Positions 20,949 through 30,895 of a stretch of DNA of 64,000 nt are shown here, piece after piece. Below the pieces are notes generated by a model. That model was not told the DNA's origin, ran no database searches, and was given only the letters and a program-made list of their open reading frames with translations. Source of the stretch: an uncultured Clostridia bacterium (GTDB taxonomy: Bacteria > Bacillota > Clostridia > TANB77 > CAG-508); NCBI GenBank assembly GCA_947626885.1, contig CANQTX010000004.1:1-64000 (forward strand). Reading direction: 5' to 3'. The stretch's first letter is position 1, and the number at the start of each line of letters is the position of its first letter. Position numbers and translations under genes: made by a program.

Positions 20949-23234
20949 ATGGTAAAGAGTACTATTAGTAAATCTATTTCTAGATGGTGGAATAAAAAAA
21001 TGCATATAATAATAATTACGATATTATTTATTATACTAGGTGCTTTATATACGTATTATTTTGTTAAACCAGATTATGCATCCGCGACAACTTTAATGTT
21101 AAGTAAAATAAATTCTTCTGCTGTTGGTGAAACGGATCTTTCTAAAAATGTTGATGAAATAGTCCAATCAGAATTTTTAGTAAATGATAATATGATTTCT
21201 ACTTATAATGAATTAATTAAAAGTAATACATGCATCCGAAAAGTAATCAGGTCCTTAGGAATTACTATGAAGGAAAATGAGTTAAAAAAAGCAGTACACA
21301 TTAAAAGAGTTTCAAAAACAAATTTTATACAAATTATTGTTGCCAATGAAGATCCTATATTAGCTAGTGAAATAGCCAATGAAATGGCTAAAGTCTTTTC
21401 AGAAAAAGTACGAGAGATTTATCATATAGACGATATTTATAATATTGATTTAGCAGTACCAAGTGAAATGCCTTATAACGTACATCATATAAGAGATATA
21501 TTATTATTTGGAATTGTTGGTTTTATGGTTTCATGTGGCTATATAGGGATTATTGTTAAGCTAGATACTAGAATCAAAAGTCATACAGATATAGAAACAG
21601 AAGAAGTAGGATTACAAATGTTAATGAGAATACCTATTACAAAAGAAAAAAAATATGAGGTACCTAAACAGCAATTTCTTATAGATGAAAATGGAAAAAC
21701 ATCTGCTACTTGTCATGCTTTTAAAACACTAAGAACAAATGTACAATTTAGTAATAGAAATGAGAAAAATCATAAAGTCATATTGATTACTAGTTGTTTT
21801 CCCTTAGAAGGAAAAAGTTATATAGCAACAAATTTATCTATTGCATTTGCTAAAGCAGGGAAAAAAGTTATGTTAATAGATGCTGATATGCGACATAATA
21901 CACAGGCTCAAATATTCCAAATTGGAAATGCATTAGGTCTTTCTAATTATTTATCGAATTTAGATGATAATGGAATGGAGATTAAAGAACGTATCAATCA
22001 ATTTATTCATGAGACGAGCATAAAGAATTTAAATGTCATAACAGCTGGTACACTTCCCCCTAATCCTTCGGAATTATTGAATTCAGATAAATTAAATGAA
22101 TTAATAAAAGATTTATGTGTGTTTTATGATTATATTATTTTTGATGGAACACCAATCGTATCTTCGGAAGATTCATTGATTCTTACTAGAATGGTACATG
22201 AAACTATATTGGTTACATTATATAATAAAACAAAGAAAAAAGAATTATGCCAAGCCAAAGAAGATATTGAAAAGGCGGGAGGTAAAATTATTGGTGTTGT
22301 AATCAATAAAGTAACTATGCAACAGTTTAGACAACAAGACCAATATGAAAATTACGATAATTATCATTTACATACAAAAAATAGAACGCCAAAGATTCAT
22401 TGTAAACGAATAAAGATAAGTATTCATAAAATAAAAGAATATATTTCTAGAAAAATTCAAAAGTATAAAAAACAAGAAACTAAGTTGTTATCATCGCCTC
22501 AGGAAGATGATACAACGATAACGCATTTAAATAAAAAACAAAAAAAGAATCAAGAAAATACTAAAGAAAATGAACAGATGATAATAGAGAGCTTTATTAG
22601 ACCAGATACTGCAACAGAAAATAAACAAGTTACTCAGACTAAGGTAAATAAGAAAATACAAGAAAAAATGCAGAAATTTCAAGAAGTGAAGAATAATAAG
22701 CTACAGATAATAAAGCAAAAACAAAAGACATTAGTTGAAAAACGAGAAGAAAGAAAACAAGAAAAAGCAGCAAAAGAAGCAGAAATTTTAAAAGAAAAAG
22801 AAAAGGAACGCGTGGAGAGGGAAAAAGAAGAGAAAATATTAGCTGAAGTAAGGGAGCAAGAGAGATTAGAAAAACAAAAGGAAAAAGAAGCATTTGCCAA
22901 AAAAATAGAGGAAGAAAAAAAACAAAAGCAAGAAGAAAAAATGCAATTAGCTAAAATAAAAGAGGCACAAGCAATTGCTAGAAAAGAACGTTTAGAGAAA
23001 TTAGCTAAATTAAGAGAAGAAGAAAAACAGGAAAAAGAGAGAAATCGATTAGCGGAAAAGCATAGAAGAGAAGTGTTTAAGCAAGAATTGAATATGAAAA
23101 GAATGCAAGAAAAGGAAGAAAAGCGAAGAGCAAAGGAAATGGAAAGACAAAGACAAAAAGAAGAAGAAAGAATACAAGAAGAATTACTAGAAGATAATTT
23201 ATATCCAAAGACCAAATATAATAAAAGTTTATAA
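20949..23234 (+). CDS. Wzz-type chain-length determinant fused to CpsD/CapB-like tyrosine kinase, with long charged C-terminal tail
   Basis: Wzz TM region at N-terminus, kinase EGKSYIATNLSIAFAKAGKKVMLIDADMRHN and DYIIFDGTPIVSSEDSLIL; last ~220 aa K/E/Q/R-rich coiled coil. Start at ATGGTAAAGAGT after GTGGAGGGAATC rather than the track start at 20835. Confidence 0.87.
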   Translation: MVKSTISKSISRWWNKKMHIIIITILFIILGALYTYYFVKPDYASATTLMLSKINSSAVGETDLSKNVDEIVQSEFLVNDNMISTYNELIKSNTCIRKVIRSLGITMKENELKKAVHIKRVSKTNFIQIIVANEDPILASEIANEMAKVFSEKVREIYHIDDIYNIDLAVPSEMPYNVHHIRDILLFGIVGFMVSCGYIGIIVKLDTRIKSHTDIETEEVGLQMLMRIPITKEKKYEVPKQQFLIDENGKTSATCHAFKTLRTNVQFSNRNEKNHKVILITSCFPLEGKSYIATNLSIAFAKAGKKVMLIDADMRHNTQAQIFQIGNALGLSNYLSNLDDNGMEIKERINQFIHETSIKNLNVITAGTLPPNPSELLNSDKLNELIKDLCVFYDYIIFDGTPIVSSEDSLILTRMVHETILVTLYNKTKKKELCQAKEDIEKAGGKIIGVVINKVTMQQFRQQDQYENYDNYHLHTKNRTPKIHCKRIKISIHKIKEYISRKIQKYKKQETKLLSSPQEDDTTITHLNKKQKKNQENTKENEQMIIESFIRPDTATENKQVTQTKVNKKIQEKMQKFQEVKNNKLQIIKQKQKTLVEKREERKQEKAAKEAEILKEKEKERVEREKEEKILAEVREQERLEKQKEKEAFAKKIEEEKKQKQEEKMQLAKIKEAQAIARKERLEKLAKLREEEKQEKERNRLAEKHRREVFKQELNMKRMQEKEEKRRAKEMERQRQKEEERIQEELLEDNLYPKTKYNKSL

Positions 23235-23415
23235 TTTAAAATAGTAGTCAATAGTTTCTTTGTGGATGAAAAGGTATATTTTTCATAAAATATTAGATAA
23301 TAAAATAAATTATAAAAAAACAGATAAACATATTGAAATTGTCAGAATATAAATATATAATATAACAAATAAAAAAAATATTATATCGATATAATTTCCT
23401 AGGGGGAGGGATTAT

Positions 23416-24771
23416 TTGAGAAAATACTTTGGAACGGATGGTATTAGAAGAATTGCTAATACAGAGCTTACACCAGATTTGGTTTTTAGAGTAGCAAAAG
23501 CAGGGGCTTATGTATTAGCAAAACATACCAATCATGCACCTACTATTTTAATAGGAAGGGATACACGAATTTCAGGTACTTTAATCGAAAGTGCTATGAC
23601 GGCAGGATTTTTAAGCTATGGAGCTAATGTAAAATCATTAGGAGTTATGCCAACTCCAGCAGTAGCATATCTTACAAGAAAAATGAATGCAGACGCTGGT
23701 GTAGTTATTTCAGCTTCTCATAATACTTATGAATTTAATGGTATTAAATATTTTAGTAATCAAGGAATGAAAATACCAGATGATATAGAAAAAGAAATAG
23801 AAGAAGTTATGGATTCTAATAAACTTTCTACATTAACAGCAGTAAATGATAAGATTGGTATTGCAGAAATGCATACCGAATACATAGAACAATATGTACA
23901 ATTCTTTACAGATATTTTTAAGACAGATTTTAAAAATAGTGAAATAACGATTGGGATTGATACAGCTAATGGTGCAACATCGCAAGTAGCAGAAACGATA
24001 TTTAAACGACTTGGGATTGCATATAAAGTTATTGCAAATCAGCCCAATGGTATTAATATTAATGAAAACTGTGGTTCAACATATTTAAAAAATATATCTG
24101 ATTTTGTTAAAGAAAATCATTTAGATTTAGGTATTGCTTATGATGGCGATGGAGATAGGTGTTTAGCTGTTGATGAAAATGGTAATCCTATTGATGGAGA
24201 TATTATTATGGCAATAATTGCCGAATGTTTAAGCCAAAAAGAACAACTAAATCAAAATACATTAGTAGCAACTGTTATGAGTAACTTAGGATTAAAAAAA
24301 TATGCAGAAGAAAATCAAATACAGTTTGTACAAACCAAAGTGGGTGATCGATATGTATTAGCTGAAATGTTAAATAAAGGATATAATTTAGGAGGAGAGC
24401 AATCTGGTCATATTATTTTATTAGATTATAATCCTACAGGAGATGGTATTCTTACTTCTTTAATGTTGATAAAAGCAATATTAGAAAAAAAGAAGAAAGC
24501 ATCACAAGTTGCTAATATTATTCATATTTATCCTCAAGTATTACTGAATGCTAATGTAGCATCTGAGAAAAAATATGATTATGAAAAGGATAAAGAAATA
24601 GCAAAAGCAATTCAAGAGTTAGAAACAGAATTTTCTGGTAGAGGAAGAGTGCTTATTAGACCATCTGGAACAGAACCGAAAGTGAGAGTTATGATTGAAG
24701 GAGAAGATATTCATTATATTACCAAAAAAGCAAAGCAATTAGTAGCATTATTAGAGAAAAAACTAAAGTAA
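23416..24771 (+). CDS. glmM: Phosphoglucosamine mutase (TTG start)
   Basis: RKYFGTDGIRRIANTELTPDLVF, GVVISASHNTYEFNGIKYFS, YDGDGDRCLAVD, RPSGTEPKVRVMIEG. Confidence 0.96.
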   Translation: MRKYFGTDGIRRIANTELTPDLVFRVAKAGAYVLAKHTNHAPTILIGRDTRISGTLIESAMTAGFLSYGANVKSLGVMPTPAVAYLTRKMNADAGVVISASHNTYEFNGIKYFSNQGMKIPDDIEKEIEEVMDSNKLSTLTAVNDKIGIAEMHTEYIEQYVQFFTDIFKTDFKNSEITIGIDTANGATSQVAETIFKRLGIAYKVIANQPNGININENCGSTYLKNISDFVKENHLDLGIAYDGDGDRCLAVDENGNPIDGDIIMAIIAECLSQKEQLNQNTLVATVMSNLGLKKYAEENQIQFVQTKVGDRYVLAEMLNKGYNLGGEQSGHIILLDYNPTGDGILTSLMLIKAILEKKKKASQVANIIHIYPQVLLNANVASEKKYDYEKDKEIAKAIQELETEFSGRGRVLIRPSGTEPKVRVMIEGEDIHYITKKAKQLVALLEKKLK

Positions 24772-24790
24772 TGGAGGAAAAGGAACAACA

Positions 24791-26059
24791 ATGAATCAGA
24801 TTGAAATGACAGAGAAAAATTGGATTACAACAAAGGCATATCAAAATGCAAGTGCAATAACTTCAGAAGGTAGTAGTAAGCGATTAGATAATTGTGTTAT
24901 TGACATACCAAATGTAATTACTTTAAGAGATTATATAGCTGAGAAAGAGCGAAAAGAAAATGCTTTTCAATTAGATGGCGAAGATGTATCTTTATATGAG
25001 GATGAAAAGTTATCGAAAGTATATGTTTTACCAGTTCTTTTACCCGATGGGCAACAAGTGAAAGTGATTGTAAATCAAAAGGGGCAAGACATGGCATGTG
25101 TTTTTGAAGACGAAGAGGGAAATATAAGTACTTTCACTTTAACTCCAAGGATGAAAAAGGAAATTACGGCTGTTGGAATAGAAAGTAAAGATATTCGTGT
25201 ACTAGATGCATTATATCCAGAGACATTAAATGCATTTGCAGAAGAAATTTCAAAAGATACACTAATACCTAAGACTCAAGAAAAAGCAATAGAAAAAATA
25301 AACCATAAGATGCCAGATGCTAAAGTAAATGTTCCTAATGAAGAGGTGAAACAAGAAGTAGAACAAAATGAAGAAATTCCTGAAGAAATACGAGATAAAA
25401 TAGCAACCATTTGTAGTGAAAATCCAGATTGTCATATAGAAGATTTAAAACAAATTATTTATGTAAGAAACCCTAATAGTATAACAGATAAAATAGAGAA
25501 TACGGGATTAAACTATGAAAGAGGAGAAGTTGTATGTTTACGTTTTAAAGGAAAAGAAATTTCTGGTAATGATAGAATCATGATGCTACAAGGGGATAGA
25601 ACGATTGATAAAAGAGAATATGATGCAGATATGTCTGTTTTGATGGATAAAGAGTATCCTAAAGAGAAAATTGATAATTTGGAAGATAAAAATATGAAAA
25701 TTTCTTATACAGACTTAGATAATCATACGTATATTTCAGAAATACAAAGAGAACCAAGAGATTTAACATTAATGCAAAAACAAATAATGTTAAAAGAATT
25801 AGAAACGATTAACCAAAATGAAAAAAAGATATGGAATAGTGATTTACCAATAGAAGATAAAGCAAGAGAAATGATAAAAATTAATAATAAAAGAATAGAA
25901 GTGTTTAAAAAATATGGCATTAGTGTACCTAATATAGAATTAGAGATAAAAGCAGATAATGACATATCAAAAAAGGTATTAGAGGATAATAAAAATGTAG
26001 ATGATGATGCAGATGGAAGAGACCCAAGAGATCCAATAGAAATATTAAATCACCGGTAG
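24791..26059 (+). CDS. Hypothetical protein, acidic, no recognised domain
   Basis: Intact 422-aa ORF with good codon usage between glmM and metG. Confidence 0.7.
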   Translation: MNQIEMTEKNWITTKAYQNASAITSEGSSKRLDNCVIDIPNVITLRDYIAEKERKENAFQLDGEDVSLYEDEKLSKVYVLPVLLPDGQQVKVIVNQKGQDMACVFEDEEGNISTFTLTPRMKKEITAVGIESKDIRVLDALYPETLNAFAEEISKDTLIPKTQEKAIEKINHKMPDAKVNVPNEEVKQEVEQNEEIPEEIRDKIATICSENPDCHIEDLKQIIYVRNPNSITDKIENTGLNYERGEVVCLRFKGKEISGNDRIMMLQGDRTIDKREYDADMSVLMDKEYPKEKIDNLEDKNMKISYTDLDNHTYISEIQREPRDLTLMQKQIMLKELETINQNEKKIWNSDLPIEDKAREMIKINNKRIEVFKKYGISVPNIELEIKADNDISKKVLEDNKNVDDDADGRDPRDPIEILNHR

Positions 26060-26149
26060 AGAAGAAAAGAGATTCTAAAAATACAAAAGTGTTTATAACA
26101 TAATATATGATAATAAAAAATGAATATAAAAAACAAAGGAGGAAAAAAG

Positions 26150-26485
26150 ATGAGTTTTTTATTAAATACAGCCAATCCCATAATTGTATTATTATATACA
26201 ATTATAGCAGTGTGTTTGATAATACTAGGAAAAAAATTTGAAGTATCAATATTACCAGGGGCACTTGTTATATTCAGTATTATATTGTTAATTAGCCATT
26301 CTTTACAATTAGAGGGGGCAACTGAATCTGTAATGATTTCGCAATCTTATATTTGTTTATCATTTGATTTTATATTATTACTATTAAGTTTTTTAGCTTA
26401 CCTTTGGATTGATAATATTGTTTCTAAGAAGAAAAACAAGAAAAGTTATGATGATGGATTGTCTTGGTTTTGGGACAAAATTTAA
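26150..26485 (+). CDS. Small integral membrane protein, uncharacterised
   Basis: SD AAAGGAGGAAAAAAG then MSFLLNTANPIIVLLYTIIAVCLIILG; 3 TM segments. Track start at 26120 lies upstream of the SD. Confidence 0.68.
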   Translation: MSFLLNTANPIIVLLYTIIAVCLIILGKKFEVSILPGALVIFSIILLISHSLQLEGATESVMISQSYICLSFDFILLLLSFLAYLWIDNIVSKKKNKKSYDDGLSWFWDKI

Positions 26486-26504
26486 AATACTTTAGGAGTA
26501 GAAA

Positions 26505-28106
26505 ATGGGTAAACAAAATATTTTAATAGGTGGTGCATGGCCATATGCTAATAGTTCTTTGCATTTAGGTCATATTGCTGGCTTAATTTCAGGAGATATG
26601 CTTGCAAGATATCATAGATTAAAGGGAGACAATGTATTGTATGTGTCTGGTTCTGATTGCCATGGCACACCTATTACAGAAAGAGCAAAAAAAGAAGGAG
26701 TTTCTCCAAAAGAAATTGCAAGCAAATATGATGATGAATTTCGTAGAATGTTTGAAGGATATCAATTTTCTTATGATTTATATTCTAGAACGTTTGATAC
26801 GTATCATAAAGATAAAGTAAAAATATTATTTAGAAAATTATATGATAATGGTTATATATATGAAAAAGTAGAACCACAACCTTTTTGCGAAAACTGTCAT
26901 CAATTTTTGTCAGATAGAGAAATTTTATTAACCTGTCCAGAATGTGGAGCAGAAACAAAAGGGGATCAATGTGATAATTGTTTACATGTGCCACTAGCAG
27001 AGGAATTGAAAGCAGGAAGCTGTATAACATGTGGCTCTAAAATTATAGAGAAGGAAAATAAAGTATTATATTTAGCCCTTTCTAAATTTCAAAAAGCTAT
27101 TGAAGAACAAACTGAAAAAGTAAAGTCGCATTGGAGGATTAATGCCCAAAACGAAACTATTAAGTATTTAAAACAAGGTCTTTTAGATAGGGCGGTTACT
27201 AGAGACTTAACATGGGGAATCGATATTCCAGTAGATGGTTATGAAGATAAAAAAATGTATGTTTGGATAGATGCTGTTTTAGGATATTTAACCGATACAA
27301 TGAAACTTTGTGAGAATAGAACAGATTGTACTTGGGAAGATTTTTGGAAAGAAGGACATCATAATAAAATTTATATGTGTCATGGTAAAGATAATATTAT
27401 GTTTCATAGTATTATTTTAAATGCATTATTATTAGGACAAGAAGAAAATTATCATTTAGTAGATACCATTGTTTCAGCAGAATATTTGAACTTTAATGAT
27501 CAAAAATTTTCTAAGAGTAAGGGAATTGGTATAACAGCTTTGGAAGCATTAGAACAATATGAATCAGATTCATTAAGATATCATTTATTAGCAAACGGAC
27601 CAGAAAAAAAAGATACAAACTTTACCATAGAGGACTTTGAAAATACGCATAATGGAGAAATTCTTAATAAATTTGGAAATTTAGTGAATCGAACATTAAG
27701 ATTTAAAGGGTTGGAAAAAATTCCAGAAGGAATATTAGATGAGACAATAAAACAGGAAATAGAAAAAACCTATCAGGAAGTGGGAAGATTAATAGAAGCA
27801 TTAGAATTTAGAGAAGCAATTAAAAAAATGATGAATCTTGTTGAAATAACAAATAAATTTTATGATGAAAAAGAACCTTGGATAGCTAAAAAAGATAATA
27901 TTAAACAATTTAATAATACCATTTATACATGTAGTGTTGTTATAGCGAATTTGTCTAATTTATTTGAAATTGTTATGCCAACAGCATGTCAAAAAATTAG
28001 AAATTATTTACATCTTGAAAAACCTACTTGGCATATGGTAACTGTACAGCCAGGTTTAGCATTAGAAAATATTAAACCATTATTTAAAAGAATTGAAAAA
28101 AAATAA
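26505..28106 (+). CDS. metG: Methionyl-tRNA synthetase
   Basis: GAWPYANSSLHLGHIAGL, zinc knuckle CENCHQFLSDREILLTCPECG, KMSKS-type FSKSKGIGI. Confidence 0.96.
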   Translation: MGKQNILIGGAWPYANSSLHLGHIAGLISGDMLARYHRLKGDNVLYVSGSDCHGTPITERAKKEGVSPKEIASKYDDEFRRMFEGYQFSYDLYSRTFDTYHKDKVKILFRKLYDNGYIYEKVEPQPFCENCHQFLSDREILLTCPECGAETKGDQCDNCLHVPLAEELKAGSCITCGSKIIEKENKVLYLALSKFQKAIEEQTEKVKSHWRINAQNETIKYLKQGLLDRAVTRDLTWGIDIPVDGYEDKKMYVWIDAVLGYLTDTMKLCENRTDCTWEDFWKEGHHNKIYMCHGKDNIMFHSIILNALLLGQEENYHLVDTIVSAEYLNFNDQKFSKSKGIGITALEALEQYESDSLRYHLLANGPEKKDTNFTIEDFENTHNGEILNKFGNLVNRTLRFKGLEKIPEGILDETIKQEIEKTYQEVGRLIEALEFREAIKKMMNLVEITNKFYDEKEPWIAKKDNIKQFNNTIYTCSVVIANLSNLFEIVMPTACQKIRNYLHLEKPTWHMVTVQPGLALENIKPLFKRIEKK

Positions 28107-28169
28107 TATGATGGCCAATGAAAATTCATCTCTATAAATACCAAAAATTAGAAAGTAAAGGGATAAGAT

Positions 28170-28850
28170 ATGGGAAAAATATTTGTAATTGAAGGAACTG
28201 ATGGAAGTGGAAAACAAACACAATTCAATATGTTAAAAGAGCGATTGACACTAGAAAAAATTAATCACAAAACAGTAAGCTTTCCTAATTATGATAGTCC
28301 ATCTTCTTCACTTGTCAAAATGTATTTATCTGGTGAATTTGGTGAAAATGCAAAAGATATTAGTCCATATATTGCATCAACATTCTATGCAGTAGACCGA
28401 TATGCCACTTTTCAAAAAGGATTTCAAGAGTATTATCAAAAGGGCGGTATTATTTTAGCAGATCGTTATACAACAGCTAATATGGTTCATCAAATGGGAA
28501 AAATAAAAGATGAAGAAGAAAGAAAAAAATTCTTAAATTGGTTATTTGATTTAGAATTTCATATATATGGCCTTCCTATTCCAACAAAGGTTTTCTTTTT
28601 AAATATGCCGCCTAAAAATGCGCAAGCATTAATGAAAAAACGTGAAAATAAGTTTACGCATGCATTAGCAAAAGATATTCACGAAAGAGATAAAAAACAT
28701 TTAGAAGATGCATATAATGCTGCTTGTAGTCTTGTAAATCAATATAATTGGTATGAAGTAAAATGCACAAGAGAAGATAATATTCGAACAAGAGAAGATA
28801 TTCATGAAGAAATTTATCAAGCAGTATTAGAAGAAATACAAAAGAATTAA
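28170..28850 (+). CDS. tmk: Thymidylate kinase
   Basis: FVIEGTDGSGKQTQFNMLKERL P-loop, DRYTTANMVHQ. Confidence 0.9.
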   Translation: MGKIFVIEGTDGSGKQTQFNMLKERLTLEKINHKTVSFPNYDSPSSSLVKMYLSGEFGENAKDISPYIASTFYAVDRYATFQKGFQEYYQKGGIILADRYTTANMVHQMGKIKDEEERKKFLNWLFDLEFHIYGLPIPTKVFFLNMPPKNAQALMKKRENKFTHALAKDIHERDKKHLEDAYNAACSLVNQYNWYEVKCTREDNIRTREDIHEEIYQAVLEEIQKN

Positions 28851-28866
28851 ATCTATGAGGTAGTGT

Positions 28867-30492
28867 ATGAGAGGAAAAATTGTCAATTTATGTATAGGAT
28901 TTACTAATATTTTATGGGGAATATTAATCATACTATTTACTATCTTTGTACCCCAAGATAAAACTCTGTTAACTGTTCAAGAAAGTTATGTTGTAAAGAA
29001 TATATTAATTGCCATTTATATCACACTTGTAGCAATTGTTTTGATTGATGTAATACAGTATTATAATCATAGAAGAGATACGATTTTCAATACGGGATAT
29101 TTATTTGGTATTTTCGCATTAAGTTTTATATTCATTAAAGAACCTATTATTGCTTCTTTTAGTATTATTTCAGGAGCTATTGTTATCTATAAAAGTTTAA
29201 AGGAAAATTTAGTAGAAATTGATAGTACTTTCGGAATTTCTATTGCTGTTGTTTTAATATTTGCTATATTTGTGATTTCTATTTTTTCGTTATCTTATCG
29301 TTACATAGGTAATAAAATCAAGAATAAAGAAAATCAAGATGAATTAGCTTATACGCAAGATTATTTTAAGTATATCACAGAATTGGGAATAGATGATGTT
29401 TATATTAATGTAAAAAAAGATGGAAAGTTTGGTTATATCAATCAAAATGGTGATGTAGTAATAGATTATCAATATGATTATGCTAGCCCATTTGTAAAAA
29501 TTAATATGTATAACAAGCATTTTGAAATTGCTTTAGTATGTCAAAAAGGAAGTACTTATGTTATTTTGAAGAATCAAAGACCGGTATTATCTTATAGAAC
29601 AGAATCTTCAGATGAAAATTATGGAGCAAAATTAGAAGAGTTGCAACACATTTATACAAATGTGTTGGCACAAGAAGGTGATATGCAATATGAGATTGAA
29701 AATATAACAAGTCATATGAATAAAGCACCTGTTTATCCAGAACTGTCAACAGAATATACATTTCGCTATGATTATAATGAAGAATATGATGTAATTATTA
29801 CACAGTCGAATTTAGGATTAGGAGATAAATATGAATTAGCTAAAAAAGATGATACATCCATTAGAATTCCATTAGATACGACAAAACTGGCATATGATAA
29901 AGACTATTTATATTTATACAGCAATGGATCAATACCATTTTACGAAATTTCTAAACTATACCAGGGATGGTTTACCAGTTATGGGAAAAAAAATGAAATG
30001 CAGGGAAGAGCAGAAATTTTAGAATTTATTGAAGATAAAATACTCATTAAAAATTTTAATGACAAAACCATATATTTTATCAATAATGTAGGTGATATTT
30101 TATCAGAAAAATATAAAGATATTTATATCTGCAATTCTCAAAAATATATAGTACAAACAAATGAAAATAAATACAAAGTTATTAATCAGGATTTCAATAA
30201 GATATTTGAAACAGAGTATGATGTTATAAATCCACGCTTGATTTCTCAAAATTTGTATTTAGTTATGGATACATCTGAAAGATTATCATCTAATGATTAT
30301 CACTATGCTACTATGAAATGGAATTTAATTAATGAAAATGGCAATGTCCTTTTAGATAATATAGAACAAATATATGATCAATATTATGAATTAAAGTCTA
30401 ATAATGACCAAGATTATCAAACATTTTTGGATAAGTTGCAAGATATAGAATATCATTTTGTTGGAGATCAATTTTATACCAGTTACAAATAA
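28867..30492 (+). CDS. Membrane protein with WG repeats
   Basis: N-terminal TM segments; DGKFGYINQNGDVVIDYQYDYASPF and NVGDILSEKYKDI-type WG-like repeats. Confidence 0.72.
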   Translation: MRGKIVNLCIGFTNILWGILIILFTIFVPQDKTLLTVQESYVVKNILIAIYITLVAIVLIDVIQYYNHRRDTIFNTGYLFGIFALSFIFIKEPIIASFSIISGAIVIYKSLKENLVEIDSTFGISIAVVLIFAIFVISIFSLSYRYIGNKIKNKENQDELAYTQDYFKYITELGIDDVYINVKKDGKFGYINQNGDVVIDYQYDYASPFVKINMYNKHFEIALVCQKGSTYVILKNQRPVLSYRTESSDENYGAKLEELQHIYTNVLAQEGDMQYEIENITSHMNKAPVYPELSTEYTFRYDYNEEYDVIITQSNLGLGDKYELAKKDDTSIRIPLDTTKLAYDKDYLYLYSNGSIPFYEISKLYQGWFTSYGKKNEMQGRAEILEFIEDKILIKNFNDKTIYFINNVGDILSEKYKDIYICNSQKYIVQTNENKYKVINQDFNKIFETEYDVINPRLISQNLYLVMDTSERLSSNDYHYATMKWNLINENGNVLLDNIEQIYDQYYELKSNNDQDYQTFLDKLQDIEYHFVGDQFYTSYK

Positions 30493-30579
30493 TTAACATC
30501 TTAAAAATTAAAAAATTGCAGAAAATAATGATAGAGCAAAAATCTTGCTCATAAATGTACAAAAATGGAGGATAATATT

Positions 30580-30756
30580 ATGTCAGAAAATAGTAGTCAT
30601 CAAAAAATACGATGTACAGTTGAAAGTTGTGCCTTTAATAACTGTGATGCAAGAATGTGTGAGCTACACCAAATAGAAGTGAATGCTTGTCCTGGATGTT
30701 CCAGTGGAAAAGCTGAAGATGAATCAATGTGTGGCAGTTATAAGTGCAAATGTTAA
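30580..30756 (+). CDS. DUF1540 family small Cys-rich protein
   Basis: IRCTVESCAFNNCDARMCELHQIEVNACPGCSSGKAEDESMCGSYKCK; SD ATGGAGGATAATATT before ATG at 30580. Confidence 0.78.
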   Translation: MSENSSHQKIRCTVESCAFNNCDARMCELHQIEVNACPGCSSGKAEDESMCGSYKCKC

Positions 30757-30761
30757 GTGAT

Positions 30762-30804
30762 AAAATAGCGATATATCTCTTAATGAGATGTATCGCTATT
30801 TTTA
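30762..30804 (+). terminator. Rho-independent terminator
   Basis: AAAATAGCGATATATCTC-ttaat-GAGATGTATCGCTATTTTT. Confidence 0.85.
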
Positions 30805-30895
30805 AAGAAAATCTTGACATATATTCTTTAAAACTATAAAATAGGAAATGAAAGAAAGTTTATATATTTTTTAGATAATAAGGAGGAATTGAATT

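Noticed and set aside
22679-23251. 190-aa minus-strand Ser/Phe/Cys-rich ORF
   Set aside because: Antisense shadow of the K/E-rich tail of the Wzz/BY-kinase; composition is the complement of AAR/GAR codons.
28107-28169. Possible fifth copy of the SD-sequestering leader motif ahead of tmk (CTATAAATACCAAAAATTAG...AAAGGG)
   Set aside because: Does not keep the TTATAGRT/AYCTAAAT stem or a clear loop-SD complementarity; too weak to count.
28170-28850. Non-canonical P-loop GSGKQTQ in thymidylate kinase as a potential novelty
   Set aside because: To my knowledge a recurrent variant among Tmk-family proteins; the rest of the protein looks ordinary.
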